NCBI RefSeq assembly: GCF_014396585.1
Contig: NZ_CP060717.1
Coordinates: 1,488,001-1,552,000 of the forward strand
Direction of reading: 5' to 3'
Length of the DNA: 64,000 bases
Source: Sphingomonas rhizophila
Lineage (GTDB): Bacteria; Pseudomonadota; Alphaproteobacteria; Sphingomonadales; Sphingomonadaceae
Shown: positions 28,325 to 37,644 of the stretch, piece after piece
Numbering within the stretch: position 1 is the first letter of the stretch
How the letters are laid out: the number at the start of each line of letters is the position of its first letter
Made by a program: the position numbers and the translations under genes
The notes under the pieces: generated by a model
Told to the model about the DNA's origin: nothing
The model's input: the letters and a program-made list of their open reading frames with translations, nothing else
The model's database searches: none

Positions 28325-29508
28325 TGGCGCCCGCCGCCGTCGCGCTGTTCCTGGCCAGCCTGATCGTCCAGCGGCCCATCGCGACGGTCGGCGGATTTGG
28401 AATCATCCTGCCCGACCTGGCGGCTGTCCCGCTGGCGTTGCTGGCGGTGACCGCGGCGGTCCGCGAGCCGGCGCGATTGCGAAAGATTGCAAGCCATCCG
28501 CTGGTCATTGCCATCGCGATCTACCTTGCCGCGATGCTGTTTTCGCCCGTGGTCAGCAGTGACCGGACGGCGTCGCTGCATAAGCTGGCGACGCAAATCT
28601 ACCTGCTCGGGCTTCCTGTCGTTGTCGCGCTGGCACTGCCTGACCTGCTAGCTCTCAGGGACGCGGTGAGGGGCTGGCTGGGCGGCACCGCCTTACTGCT
28701 GGCGCTGGCGGTCGTTGGCTTAGCCGCGTGGCTGGCCGATCCGAGCGGCGGGCTTCATCGAGCGCTCGACAATGGGCCGGGCAGTCTCGCGCCCGGACCT
28801 TACCCGCGGCTGATGCTGAGCTTCGCCAATCCGAATATGATGGCTCATTATCTGGGACTGACCGCGCCGCTGGTCCTTGCGGCGCGGGCGATCGGCTGGA
28901 TCGGGTCAGGCGCAGCCAAGCTGCTGGTCGCGATGATTTTCGTCACGGCGCTGGCGGCGGTGTCGCCGCAGCTTGCCGGCCTGTTGTTCGCGATGGGGTG
29001 GTGGTTTTGGCTCGAACGCCGCCGCGACAGGCCCTTTGCTGCGGCAACCGCCCTCATCGCGGCACTCGGCGTGGTCGTCGTCATGCAGGTCGTTGCCAGC
29101 GTCGTCCCGGCGGCACCGACCGTGCGGGTCGAGGCATGGCGGGCGGCATTCGAATCATGGCGGCAGGCGCCGTTGCTGGGCCGCGGCCTTGGAGTCGATG
29201 CGGTGGCGGTGCGGTTCACGACGCCCGACGGAGTCCTGCACACGCTGAACGACGCCCATAACCAGGCGTTGAGCCTGTTGGCGCAAGTCGGGATCGCCGG
29301 CCTTGCGGCGTTTGGCTGGCTGCTGTGGCGGATCGCAGCGCAGTTGCGGGATAGCGGCGATCCGCTGGGCCAAGCCCTCGCCGTGGCGCTGATCACCGGT
29401 GCGGCGATCCAGGGTCTGACCGGATCGTTCGAAGACTCCCGCGCCTGGTGGGCGATGCTCGGATTGCTGTTGGCGGCAAGCGTGCGGCGGGAAAGTTCAA
29501 CGACTTAG
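28324..29508 (+). CDS. O-antigen ligase-like polytopic membrane protein
   Basis: 394 residues with about ten to twelve hydrophobic segments. The Wzy/WaaL-type core is visible: PRLMLSFANPNMMAHYLGL in the middle, then LLGRGLGVDAVAVRF and LNDAHNQALSLLAQVGIAGL, the His-containing periplasmic loop typical of O-antigen ligases. It probably transfers or polymerises a polysaccharide at the periplasmic face. The start overlaps the DUF4112 stop. The acceptor is unknown and no other LPS genes are adjacent. Confidence 0.85.
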   Translation: MAPAAVALFLASLIVQRPIATVGGFGIILPDLAAVPLALLAVTAAVREPARLRKIASHPLVIAIAIYLAAMLFSPVVSSDRTASLHKLATQIYLLGLPVVVALALPDLLALRDAVRGWLGGTALLLALAVVGLAAWLADPSGGLHRALDNGPGSLAPGPYPRLMLSFANPNMMAHYLGLTAPLVLAARAIGWIGSGAAKLLVAMIFVTALAAVSPQLAGLLFAMGWWFWLERRRDRPFAAATALIAALGVVVVMQVVASVVPAAPTVRVEAWRAAFESWRQAPLLGRGLGVDAVAVRFTTPDGVLHTLNDAHNQALSLLAQVGIAGLAAFGWLLWRIAAQLRDSGDPLGQALAVALITGAAIQGLTGSFEDSRAWWAMLGLLLAASVRRESSTT

Positions 29509-29547
29509 CTTGTGGATTGGCGCGGATGCGCGCATGGGGGCCGCCTC

Positions 29548-31287
29548 ATGTCATTCTCATCACTTCCGCCGCTCCTCGGCGAAGCGCTGGCCGCGCGCGG
29601 CTATGCGAACCCCACGCCTGTCCAGGCCGCCGTCCTCCAAGCGGAGGCGCAAGGCCGTGACCTCATCGTGTCCGCCCAGACCGGGTCGGGCAAGACGGTC
29701 GCCTTCGGCCTCGCCATGGCGGGCGAGCTGCTCGACGGGCCGGGGCGGATGCCGCCATCGGCGAGCCCGCTGGCGCTGATCATCGCCCCGACCCGCGAAC
29801 TGGCGCTACAGGTCAGCCTGGAGCTGCGCTGGCTATACGAGAAGGCGGGCGCGTGGATCGCGACCTGCGTCGGCGGCATGGATGCTTCGCGCGAACGGCG
29901 CAACCTGGCGGGCGGCGCACACATTGTCGTCGGCACGCCGGGGCGGCTTCGCGACCATCTGGAACGCGGCGCACTCGACCTGTCACAGCTGAAGGTCGCC
30001 GTGCTCGACGAGGCCGACGAGATGCTCGACATGGGCTTTCGCGAAGACCTCGAGGAAATCCTCGACGCGACGCCCGACGGCCGCCGCACCCTGCTGTTCT
30101 CCGCCACGATGCCCCGGCCGATCGTCGCGCTGGCCAAGCGCTACCAGCGCGACGCCCTGCGCATTTCGACGGTCGGCGAGGATCGGGGCCATGGCGACAT
30201 CAGCTACCAGGCGGTGACGGTCAGCCCGGCCGAGATCGAGCATGCCGTCGTCAACCTGCTGCGTTTTCACGAGGCGGAGACGGCGATGCTGTTCTGCGCG
30301 ACGCGCGACAATGTCCGTCACCTGCATGCCATCCTGGTCGAGCGCGGCTTCGCGGCGGTGGCGATCAGCGGCGAGCATTCGCAGAACGAGCGCAACCATG
30401 CGCTTCAGGCGCTGCGCGACCGGCGGGCGCGGGTGTGCGTCGCGACCGACGTCGCCGCGCGAGGCATCGACCTGCCGTCGCTGAGCCTCGTCATCCACGT
30501 CGAACTGCCGCGTGACGCCGAGGTGCTGCAGCACCGGTCGGGCCGCACCGGCCGCGCCGGGCGCAAGGGCACCGCGATCCTGATTGTCCCCTACCCGCGC
30601 CGCCGCCGGGTCGAGTCCGTGCTTCGCGGCGCACGCATCAACGCCGAATGGATCGACCCGCCATCGGCCGAGGACATCGTCAAGCGCGATAACGAACGTT
30701 TGCTCGAAACGCTGATGCAGCCGATCGAGGTCAGCGAGGACGATCGCATTATCGCCGAACGCCTGATGGCGCAGCGCAGTCCGCAGGAAATCGCGGCCGC
30801 GCTGGTCCGCGCGCATCGCGGGTCGCTGCCCGAGCCGGAGGAATTGCTGGCGCGTGGACAGCCGACCCCGCCCCGCGCCGACGGCAAGCCGGCGCATCAC
30901 CGCGAGGGCTTCGACGAGACGGTGTGGTTCCGGATGAACATCGGGCGCCGCCACAACGCCGACCCGCGCTGGCTGCTGCCGCTGATCTGCCGCCGAGGTC
31001 ACATCACCAAGAACGAAGTCGGCGCGATCCGGATCACCGCCAACGAGACCTTCTTCCAGATCCCGCTGCCGATCGCCGACCGCTTCGCCGACGCACTGGT
31101 GCGGACCGGCGGCAAGGACGGCGAGGACGAGAACGGCGTTCGCATCGAACCGTCGCCCGACGGCAACCGCCCGCCGCCGACGGCGCGCGGCGACAGCGGT
31201 GCGCAGATCCGGCGTGGCCCGCCCCGCGCCCAGATCAAGCCGACCGGCCCGCGCAAGCCCGGCCGCAAGGGTCCGCCGCGGCGCTAG
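29548..31287 (+). CDS. DEAD-box RNA helicase with DbpA-type RNA-binding domain
   Basis: 579 residues. Helicase motifs in order: Q-motif region (ANPTPVQ), AQTGSGKT (I), PTRELA (Ia), TPGRL (Ib), DEAD (II), SAT (III), and HRSGRTGRAGR (VI). Residues about 445-530 form a DbpA/CsdA-like RNA-binding domain (FRMNIGRRHNADPRWLLPLI, GAIRITANETFFQIP). The C-terminal tail is rich in R, P, G and K. It likely remodels RNA in ribosome assembly or cold response. It lies 39 bases after the O-antigen-ligase-like gene. Confidence 0.93.
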   Translation: MSFSSLPPLLGEALAARGYANPTPVQAAVLQAEAQGRDLIVSAQTGSGKTVAFGLAMAGELLDGPGRMPPSASPLALIIAPTRELALQVSLELRWLYEKAGAWIATCVGGMDASRERRNLAGGAHIVVGTPGRLRDHLERGALDLSQLKVAVLDEADEMLDMGFREDLEEILDATPDGRRTLLFSATMPRPIVALAKRYQRDALRISTVGEDRGHGDISYQAVTVSPAEIEHAVVNLLRFHEAETAMLFCATRDNVRHLHAILVERGFAAVAISGEHSQNERNHALQALRDRRARVCVATDVAARGIDLPSLSLVIHVELPRDAEVLQHRSGRTGRAGRKGTAILIVPYPRRRRVESVLRGARINAEWIDPPSAEDIVKRDNERLLETLMQPIEVSEDDRIIAERLMAQRSPQEIAAALVRAHRGSLPEPEELLARGQPTPPRADGKPAHHREGFDETVWFRMNIGRRHNADPRWLLPLICRRGHITKNEVGAIRITANETFFQIPLPIADRFADALVRTGGKDGEDENGVRIEPSPDGNRPPPTARGDSGAQIRRGPPRAQIKPTGPRKPGRKGPPRR

Positions 31288-31290
31288 GAC

Positions 31291-32292
31291 TCAGTCGCCG
31301 CTGATCTTCGGCTTGCCGACATCGCCCTGCCCGACCGTCCGGCCGGCCATTTCGAGCATGCGTTCGAGCGGAATGCGGGCCCTGGCCATGGTGTCGTCGT
31401 CGAGCTCGATGCGCGGTTCGAGGTCGCGGAGGGCAACGTAGAGCTTCTCCAGCGTGTTGAGCGCCATGTAGGGGCACATGTTGCAGTTGCAGTTGCCGTC
31501 GCCGCCGGGGACGCCGATGAAGACCTTGTCAGGCGCGGCCTTTTCCATCTGGTGGATGATGTGCGGCTCTGTCGCGACGAGGATCGTCCTGGCGGGCGAA
31601 TTGATCGCGAAATCGAGGATCGCCTTGGTCGAGCCAACGAGGTCGGCATGGTCGACGATGTGCGGCGGGCATTCGGGATGCGCCGCGACCGGCGCGTCGG
31701 GATATTCGGCCTTGAGCTTGAGCAGCTCGGTCTCGCTGAACGCCTGGTGGACGATGCAGATGCCGGGCCACAGCAGCATCTCTCGCCCCAGCCGCCGCGA
31801 CAGATAACCGCCGAGATGGCGATCCGGGCCGAAGATGATCTTCTGGTCCTTCGGGATCTGCTGGAGGATGATATCGGCGGAACTTGAGGTGACGATGATG
31901 TCGCTCAAGGCTTTCACGGCCGCCGAGCAGTTGATGTAGGTCAGCGCGATATGGTCCGGGTGCGCGGCGCGGAAGGCCGCGAACTGGTCGGGCGGGCAGC
32001 TGTCCTCCAGGCTGCAGCCCGCGTCCATGTCGGGCAGGATCACCGTCTTTTGCGGCGACAGGATCTTCGCGGTTTCGGCCATGAAGCGGACGCCGCAGAA
32101 GGCGATGACGTCGGCATCGGTCGCCGCGGCCTTCCGCGACAGATCGAGGCTGTCGCCGACGAAATCGGCAAGGTCCTGGATCTCCGGCTTCTGGTAATAA
32201 TGCGCCAGGATGACCGCGTTACGCTCCTTCTTCAGGCGCGCGATTTCGGACAGCAGGTCGAGGCCTTTGAGGCTTTGGCTTTGGGCGGTCAT
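31291..32292 (-). CDS. nadA: Quinolinate synthase
   Basis: 333 residues. It condenses iminoaspartate and dihydroxyacetone phosphate to quinolinate in NAD synthesis and carries a 4Fe-4S cluster. Visible: [25 protein letters not shown]-type segment FCGVRFMAE, the cluster cysteines in [20 protein letters not shown] and [10 protein letters not shown], and the phosphate-binding loop VTSSSAD. nadB and nadC are not adjacent. Confidence 0.97.
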   Translation of the reverse strand: MTAQSQSLKGLDLLSEIARLKKERNAVILAHYYQKPEIQDLADFVGDSLDLSRKAAATDADVIAFCGVRFMAETAKILSPQKTVILPDMDAGCSLEDSCPPDQFAAFRAAHPDHIALTYINCSAAVKALSDIIVTSSSADIILQQIPKDQKIIFGPDRHLGGYLSRRLGREMLLWPGICIVHQAFSETELLKLKAEYPDAPVAAHPECPPHIVDHADLVGSTKAILDFAINSPARTILVATEPHIIHQMEKAAPDKVFIGVPGGDGNCNCNMCPYMALNTLEKLYVALRDLEPRIELDDDTMARARIPLERMLEMAGRTVGQGDVGKPKISGD

Positions 32293-32310
32293 GCCACCCT
32301 AGATGGCCGC

Positions 32311-33108
32311 TCAGCGGGCGGCGGGCAAGGGCGCTCCCGGGGGCGGCGGCGGATAATCCATCCCCGACACGTCGGCCCCGGCCGACCCGGCGACGACCGC
32401 GTCGTAGATCGCGCTGCCGAGCGGCGAATAGGCAATCACGTCCGCCAGGATAACGCTTCCGACGATGACGGCGATGCCGATCTTCCAGACCGGGTGGGCG
32501 GCGCCATGCTTGCGCCGGTCGATGACGATCCCGGCGATCGGGAAAAGGAGACCGAAGAGCACCGCGACCTCCATCGCCGCCGGCATCAGCAGGGGCATCG
32601 GCAAAAGACGTCCGAACGCCGGTCCCATGATCGCCGACATGCCGCAGATGTGCAGCCGCGCGTGCCAGTCGGTCCGGCGCCGCATCCTGACCGCCGCGAT
32701 CGTCAGGCCGGCAAAGGTCATCAACCCGATGGGGTTCAGGACCAACATGACCTGCGGCCGGAAGAAAAAGGGCACGTCGGCGGCGCGAACCTTGGCGATC
32801 ATCACCCACATGCCCGCGACCAGCATCGCCGCCAGCCAGCAGACCGCGACCCAGCCAAGCTTGCGGTGAAGCGCGATCGGGCCCCGCGTGGCGAGCCAGC
32901 TTTGCGTGACGAAAATCGCGGTCCAGCCCATGAACAGCACGGCGTGGAAATGCACGAACAGCGGCGCCGAGAAACTCGACCGGCCCAGGGCGAGATGGGT
33001 CGAGAAACCGAGCACGACGGTTGCCGCCATCGCCGCCGCCATCGGGAAGAACCAGCTTTCCGCCCCCGCACGTGTCGTCGACGGTCCATTACCGGCCAGC
33101 GTTGCCAT
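32311..33108 (-). CDS. Polytopic membrane protein of unknown function (conserved histidines)
   Basis: 265 residues with about seven hydrophobic segments. Histidines occur in transmembrane positions: HFHAVLFMGW, ALHRKLGWV and WHARLHICGM. This recalls DUF2306-like or haem-binding membrane proteins found in sphingomonads, but I cannot assign a function. GGAGGG lies before the ATG at 33108; the frame is open to 33240 but without a start signal. It lies 18 bases before nadA, probably co-transcribed with it. Confidence 0.75.
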   Translation of the reverse strand: MATLAGNGPSTTRAGAESWFFPMAAAMAATVVLGFSTHLALGRSSFSAPLFVHFHAVLFMGWTAIFVTQSWLATRGPIALHRKLGWVAVCWLAAMLVAGMWVMIAKVRAADVPFFFRPQVMLVLNPIGLMTFAGLTIAAVRMRRRTDWHARLHICGMSAIMGPAFGRLLPMPLLMPAAMEVAVLFGLLFPIAGIVIDRRKHGAAHPVWKIGIAVIVGSVILADVIAYSPLGSAIYDAVVAGSAGADVSGMDYPPPPPGAPLPAAR

Positions 33109-33136
33109 GATTGCCCTCCCCGATTGCGCGCGCAAT

Positions 33137-33859
33137 TTAGCGGGATTGGGCCTTGTCTGCCAGCACCTCGTTGTAGCTGCGGCTATGGTCGAGGGTCTCG
33201 CCGGCGACCGGCGTTCCGTCGGTGGCGTAGCGGGCGACAACCTTGACGTCCTTGAACCCCGCCGCCTGCAGCGGCAGCGCGAAGCTGCGTTCGACCGCCT
33301 GGCGACCGGCCTCTCGGGCGAGGCCCATCGGCAGCGGCGCCATCGCCTGCTTGCGCAGGTCGGACACCGCCCGGGCGCGGTTGGCCTGGTCGAGCCGGTT
33401 GGCGCCGTTGGTCAGGATCTGGCCAATGCCCCCCGCGCCATATTCGCGTGCCGCCGCGAGGTCGACTTCCGGCCCGGCCAGCTCGATTTCGGGCAGGGTC
33501 ACGGACAGCGTGTTGGTGCCGCCGTCCCATGCGACATCGTCGGGGCCGAGCTTCGACAGGTCGAGCTCGTAACGGACGTTGCCGGGAAGGACGAGCGTCC
33601 GCTCGGTCGTGATCAGGCCGGCAAGCTGCGACTGTTTCGAGCTGACCACGGAAACGTAGCGGGCGACGAACGGCACCAGCCGGTTCTGCGCGCGCATTGA
33701 TTCCAGCGCCGAGCTTGCGACGGTTTCCGGGTCGGGACCGCCGAACAGCCGCTTGCCAAGCCCGAGCGCGCCGCCGACCAGAAGGCCGATAACGAGCGCG
33801 ACGACGATCGCGCCGATCGCCAGCGGCCGGTTCAGGCGGCGCGGTTGGTCGGTATCCAT
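33137..33859 (-). CDS. DUF4230 domain protein, membrane-anchored
   Basis: 240 residues. An N-terminal transmembrane helix (LAIGAIVVALVIGLLVGGAL) is followed by a DUF4230-type domain (ALESMRAQNRLVPFVARYVS, TERTLVLPGNVRYELDLSKL). It ends in a helical C-terminus. Function unknown. The start lies inside the 3' end of the lactamase-fold gene (28-base overlap), so the two are coupled. Confidence 0.8.
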   Translation of the reverse strand: MDTDQPRRLNRPLAIGAIVVALVIGLLVGGALGLGKRLFGGPDPETVASSALESMRAQNRLVPFVARYVSVVSSKQSQLAGLITTERTLVLPGNVRYELDLSKLGPDDVAWDGGTNTLSVTLPEIELAGPEVDLAAAREYGAGGIGQILTNGANRLDQANRARAVSDLRKQAMAPLPMGLAREAGRQAVERSFALPLQAAGFKDVKVVARYATDGTPVAGETLDHSRSYNEVLADKAQSR

Positions 33860-34725
33860 GTTTCTCCTTCCGACCGTTCAACGAGGCCACGCCGCTGGAG
33901 GTCCATGAGGTGCGCGGTGACCGATCCGCCCGCCGCCGTGAGCAGTCGAGGATCGAGTCCGGGGTAAGCGCCGGCGACGATCTCCGGGACGGTCAGCGGC
34001 GCCGACGCGATCAGCCTCAATATCTGTTTCTCACGCTGTATCCGGTGGCCGATCATGCCGCGCACCAGCTGCGCCGGCCTGGTCACCGCGGGTCCGTGCG
34101 CCGGGTAGTAGATCCGGTCGTCGCGGCGGCGAAGCTTGTCGAGGCTTTCCATATAATCCGCCATGTCGCCGTCGGGCGGGACGACTACGGTCGTCGACCA
34201 GCCCATGACATGATCGCCCGTGAACAAGGCGCCCTCGCCCTGCCCGCTCTCGACCGCGAAGCAGAGGTGGTTGGAAGTGTGCCCGGGCGTCGCCACCGCG
34301 ACGAGGCGGCGGCCATCGACCGGGATGGCCTCGCCATCGCCGAGCACGCGGTCCGGGACGTACTCGCCGTCGAAGCTTGCGTCGGCGCGCGGCCCGACCG
34401 TCTCCAGCGCCAGCGGCGCGCAGCCGATGATCGGCGCGCCGGTTGCGGCTTTCAGCGCCCGGCTGGCGGGCGAATGATCGCGGTGCGTATGCGTGCAGGC
34501 AATGGCGACAACCGGGCGTCCGGCGATCGCGGCGACGATGGCCTGGACATGGTCCGGAATGTCCGGACCGGGGTCGACGACGACCAGTTCGCTATCGCCG
34601 ACCAGATAGGTTTGAGTGCCGGTGTAGGTAAAAGCCGACGGGTTGTGCGCCAGCACGCGGGCAATCCCGGGCTCCAGCAAATCGAGCAAGGCGTAGGGGG
34701 CGTCCACGGCGACGGGCTGTGCCAT
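33832..34725 (-). CDS. MBL-fold metallohydrolase (LACTB2-like)
   Basis: 297 residues. Metallo-beta-lactamase fold with the metal motif THTHRDH (HxHxDH), GHTSNHLCF and FTGDHVMG. A C-terminal winged-helix segment (LRLIASAPLTVPEIVAGAYP) is typical of the LACTB2/RNase-like subgroup. It starts at ATG 34725 (MAQPVAVDAP); the upstream open frame to 34980 is antisense-like. It overlaps the DUF4230 gene. Substrate unknown. Confidence 0.88.
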   Translation of the reverse strand: MAQPVAVDAPYALLDLLEPGIARVLAHNPSAFTYTGTQTYLVGDSELVVVDPGPDIPDHVQAIVAAIAGRPVVAIACTHTHRDHSPASRALKAATGAPIIGCAPLALETVGPRADASFDGEYVPDRVLGDGEAIPVDGRRLVAVATPGHTSNHLCFAVESGQGEGALFTGDHVMGWSTTVVVPPDGDMADYMESLDKLRRRDDRIYYPAHGPAVTRPAQLVRGMIGHRIQREKQILRLIASAPLTVPEIVAGAYPGLDPRLLTAAGGSVTAHLMDLQRRGLVERSEGETWIPTNRAA

Positions 34726-34748
34726 GGACGCCCCCGCGGGGCCAAGGA

Positions 34749-35159
34749 TTAGTTGGCCTTTTCGAGCCGCGCGATTTCGGCGTTGAGATCGGCGGCGATC
34801 TTGGTCCGGCTTTCCGGCGACATGTCCTCCATTTTCTCCAGCTTGCCGCGAGCATCCTTCAGCGTCGCGACCCAGGCCGCGTCGCTTTCGCCCGGCTTGG
34901 CGCAAAGCTTGATCTTGGTGACGCGCTTCTTGCCGTCCTTGTTCATTTCGGCGGTCGTTTCGAAGTTCCGAGCGCCGCAACTGGCGACAAGCTTTTCGAC
35001 GTCGGTTGCCGGTCCCTGGACTTCCTTGCCGTCGACGATCCGGACGGTCTTCTTGACCTCGACCGTCTCGACCTTCTTGGCCTGGTCCTGCGCGGCGGCG
35101 GCCGGACTGGCGATCACGGCGGCGGCGATGGCGGCGAGCGTCATGTCAATGCGGGTCAC
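34749..35159 (-). CDS. Exported hypothetical protein, GTG start
   Basis: 136 residues. GGGAGG lies five to six bases before GTG at 35159, which I take as the start. The product begins MTRIDMTLAAIAAAVIASPA, a signal peptide cleaved after AAAA. The mature part is hydrophilic with two cysteines (ASCGARNF, KLCAKPGE) and a helical Lys/Glu-rich C-terminus. No family recognised. Confidence 0.75.
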   Translation of the reverse strand: MTRIDMTLAAIAAAVIASPAAAAQDQAKKVETVEVKKTVRIVDGKEVQGPATDVEKLVASCGARNFETTAEMNKDGKKRVTKIKLCAKPGESDAAWVATLKDARGKLEKMEDMSPESRTKIAADLNAEIARLEKAN

Positions 35160-35223
35160 GAGTCCCTCCCTTTTCGTTGGCGTCGCTAAACCGCAAGGAA
35201 CGGCGGCGCGGCTGAACCCCAGA

Positions 35224-36486
35224 TTAAGTCCGATGGGCGGCTTCGACCAATGGCGGCAAGGCGTCGACCGGCGACGAGCCGCGGCGCGCGGCGGCCGCAA
35301 GAGCACGCACATAGATCTCGCCGAACAGCAAGGTCATGCTCCGGTCCCAGCTAAAGGTTTCTGCATGGTCGCGTGCCTGCGCGGCGATGGTGCTTCGATC
35401 CATCGCCCATACCGCCTGGATGTTCGCGGCCATCGCCGCGGCGTCTTCGATCGGACCCGTCCGGCCCAGGCCCGGCGGCACGCGATCGAGCATCGCTCCC
35501 TCGCCGATTCCGATCACGGGCAGGCCCGACGCCTGTGCCTCGATGATCGAAACGCCAAAGGTCTCGTCGGCCATGCCGGAAACATAGAGGTCGGCGCTTG
35601 CCAGCCAGCGCGCGAGTTCGCCGCGGTCGCCGACGTAGCCGGGCAAATGGATCCGGCGTCCTCGGGCGCGTTCCATCAGCGGCTCGCGCAGCGGGCCGTC
35701 GCCGAGCAGCACCAGGGTCGCCCGCATGGCCTCCGGTAATTGGCAGAACGCGTCGACCACCGTTTCCGGACGCTTCTCGACATCAAGCCGTCCGGCATAG
35801 ATCAGCAAGGGCTCGCCGGCGGCGACGCCCAACGAGGTGCGAAGAGCGTCGTCGCGGCGGTCCGGTCCGAACTGGCCCAGTTCCACCCCGAGCGGGACGA
35901 TGCCGACGCGCTCGACACCCGCCGCGCGCAGCTTCTTGGCGCCGCCATGTTCCGAGAGGGCAAACACCGCATCGAAGCGGCGATAGAGCCGGCCGCAATA
36001 GCGGTAACACACTCCCGCGGCCCATCTTCCGGCTGCGGGCCCAAGGAAGCGGCCGGCAGGGCGATCGGCGTAGACGGTCGGGAAGTCGGTGAAATAGCCG
36101 GCCACCGTGGCGGTCCCCGGGTTCCGCCGAGCGTGGGCAAGCGCCGCCCACGGCAGGTTGTAGGCGTCCTGGCATTCGATCAGGTTCGGCTGGAATCGGT
36201 GCAGGGCGTCGCGAACCGCGCGGTTGCGAAGCAGCAGTCGGTAATTCGGGCTTCCGGGCACCCGCGGACTGGCGATCGTAACCGTGGTCGCGCGGCCGCC
36301 TTCCTCCGCCGTGACCGAATCGCGGTCCCCGGGAATGATCAGCAGATGGGAGGCGTTGGTCGACTGCAGGATGTGCTGGCGCTTGTGGCGAAGGTAAGTG
36401 CCGACCCCGCCGCCAACCGCGGACCAGCTTTGCGTCAGGTCGCAATAAAGGGCCGGCTTGCGGGAGGGAGGGTCTTGGCGCGCCAT
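35224..36486 (-). CDS. Glycosyltransferase family 4
   Basis: 420 residues, GT-B fold. The donor-binding domain has AGRLDVEKRPETVVDAF, LVLLGDGPL and the EX7E motif in DETFGVSIIEAQASGLPVIG. The N-terminal domain has GGVGTYLRHKRQ, typical for the glycine loop of GT4 enzymes. It probably transfers a sugar in envelope polysaccharide or glycolipid synthesis. It stands alone, followed by the exported protein gene. Confidence 0.9.
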   Translation of the reverse strand: MARQDPPSRKPALYCDLTQSWSAVGGGVGTYLRHKRQHILQSTNASHLLIIPGDRDSVTAEEGGRATTVTIASPRVPGSPNYRLLLRNRAVRDALHRFQPNLIECQDAYNLPWAALAHARRNPGTATVAGYFTDFPTVYADRPAGRFLGPAAGRWAAGVCYRYCGRLYRRFDAVFALSEHGGAKKLRAAGVERVGIVPLGVELGQFGPDRRDDALRTSLGVAAGEPLLIYAGRLDVEKRPETVVDAFCQLPEAMRATLVLLGDGPLREPLMERARGRRIHLPGYVGDRGELARWLASADLYVSGMADETFGVSIIEAQASGLPVIGIGEGAMLDRVPPGLGRTGPIEDAAAMAANIQAVWAMDRSTIAAQARDHAETFSWDRSMTLLFGEIYVRALAAAARRGSSPVDALPPLVEAAHRT

Positions 36487-36623
36487 GCCGGCTCAACCCG
36501 CCGCTGGATGAAAAGTGCCGGCACCGGAATCCAGCCGATTTTCGTCGGGATTCCTTACAACTGCCGCGCTGCGAGCATCGGCAGTCACGAGCTTTTTCCT
36601 AGATTTGCGCCATTTTTTTCAAT

Positions 36624-36639
36624 TGGCACGGCGGATGCA
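36624..36639 (+). promoter_or_regulatory. Candidate sigma-54 promoter
   Basis: TGGCACGGCGGATGCA matches the -24/-12 consensus TGGCACG-N4-TTGCA with one mismatch. The invariant GG (36625-36626) and GC (36637-36638) are exactly one sigma-54 spacing apart. A T-rich tract (36613-36619) lies just upstream. It points to a predicted start near 36650 and to the terminator at 36676. Confidence 0.55.
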
Positions 36640-36649
36640 ATATTGATGG

Positions 36650-36723
36650 TGTCCACTTGGTTCCACAACCAAATCAAAGGGGCGGCACAGCGGTTTTCTG
36701 GTCCCGCGTGCCGCCCCTTTATT
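36650..36723 (+). ncRNA. Candidate small RNA with two hairpins
   Basis: Predicted from the sigma-54 promoter to the terminator, about 70 bases. The first hairpin is TTGGTT-CCAC-AACCAA (about 36657-36672). The second is the terminator stem. There is no open reading frame of useful length, and no downstream gene on this strand before the convergent grxD stop, so the transcript would be free-standing. No known family recognised. Confidence 0.45.
36676..36723 (+). terminator. Strong intrinsic terminator
   Basis: AAAGGGGCGGCAC (36676-36688) pairs perfectly with GTGCCGCCCCTTT (36708-36720), a 13-bp stem followed by ATT. A-richness on the left arm means it can also stop grxD transcription from the other strand. 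Confidence 0.85.
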
Positions 36724-36755
36724 ATCTGGCGATGTGACAGCCCGAAGGCAGCCGG

Positions 36756-37073
36756 TCAGGCGTCGGCGCCGACCAGTTCCTTCAGTTCGCCGCTTTCGAA
36801 CATTTCCATCATGATGTCGCTGCCGCCGACGAACTCGCCCTTGACGTAGAGCTGGGGGATGGTCGGCCAGTCGCTATATTCCTTGATGCCCTGGCGAATG
36901 TCCTGATCGGCGAGCACGTCGACGGTTTCGAACGGGACGCCGAGGTGGTCGAGGATGGCGATCGCGCGGCTGGAAAAGCCGCACTGCGGGAACAGCGCAG
37001 TGCCCTTCATGAACAGGACGATGTCGTTGTCCTTCACGATGCTGTCGATGCGGTTCTTAACGTCGTCGGTCAT
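36756..37073 (-). CDS. grxD: Monothiol glutaredoxin Grx4 type
   Basis: 105 residues. The CGFS active site ([10 protein letters not shown]) near residue 31 identifies the iron-sulphur-binding monothiol class. [19 protein letters not shown] gives the cis-Pro and GSH-binding region. It works with BolA in iron-sulphur trafficking and iron sensing. Its ATG overlaps the bolA stop as ATGA after frame correction. Confidence 0.96.
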   Translation of the reverse strand: MTDDVKNRIDSIVKDNDIVLFMKGTALFPQCGFSSRAIAILDHLGVPFETVDVLADQDIRQGIKEYSDWPTIPQLYVKGEFVGGSDIMMEMFESGELKELVGADA

Positions 37074-37313
37074 TCATGATCTCCGGATGGCACTGCCGTT
37101 TCCAGCTGCAGCGCGTGAAGCTCGCCCCCATTCGTCCCCGAGCGCCTTGTAGACCAGCTGGTGCTGGCGGACGCGGCTTATGCCGGCGAAGCTCGGGCTG
37201 ATCACCCGGGCGGCATAATGGTCGCCGTCGCCTGCCAAGTCGCGAATCTCGACCACGGCGTCGGGGATGCCCGCGACGATCAGCGCCTCGATGTCGGTGG
37301 CCGCCATCGGCAT
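37070..37313 (-). CDS. bolA: BolA family protein, apparent frameshift near C-terminus
   Basis: About 80 residues. BolA fold with [22 protein letters not shown], the conserved [12 protein letters not shown] helix. As sequenced, the frame ends in [16 protein letters not shown]. Correcting the G run (plus-strand C5 at 37125-37129), by two missing bases or one extra, gives the expected [15 protein letters not shown] ending. It also makes the stop overlap the grxD start. The BolA-Grx4 pair is a known partnership in iron-sulphur homeostasis. Confidence 0.85.
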
Positions 37314-37317
37314 CGGT

Positions 37318-37644
37318 TTAGCCCAGGCTCTCGATCAGCTGGCGGCGTGCCTCCACATGCTTGTGGGCCAGCGTTTCGCGGATCTTTGCCTCGTCCGTGT
37401 CAACGCCCGCAGCGGTCAGGTCCCCGAGCAGCTTGCGAATGACATCGTCGTCGCCCGCTTCCTCGAAATCGGCGCGGATGACGTCCTTGGCATAGGCTTC
37501 GCTCTCGACCTCGGTCAGGCCCATCAGCCGCCCCGCCCATTCGCCGAGCAGCCGGTTGCGCCGCGCGAGCACTTTGAATTGCATCTCTTCATCCCGGGCG
37601 AACTTCGCCTCGAACGCACGCTCGCGATCATCAAACTGGGTCAT
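37318..37644 (-). CDS. DUF1476 / F1-ATPase inhibitor zeta subunit
   Basis: 108 residues with the DUF1476 signature FDDRERAFEAKFARDEEMQF and NRLLGEWAGRLMG. In alphaproteobacteria this family (zeta) binds the F1-ATP synthase and blocks ATP hydrolysis by its N-terminal helix. Length is typical. It lies four bases before bolA and is probably co-transcribed with bolA-grxD. Confidence 0.92.
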   Translation of the reverse strand: MTQFDDRERAFEAKFARDEEMQFKVLARRNRLLGEWAGRLMGLTEVESEAYAKDVIRADFEEAGDDDVIRKLLGDLTAAGVDTDEAKIRETLAHKHVEARRQLIESLG

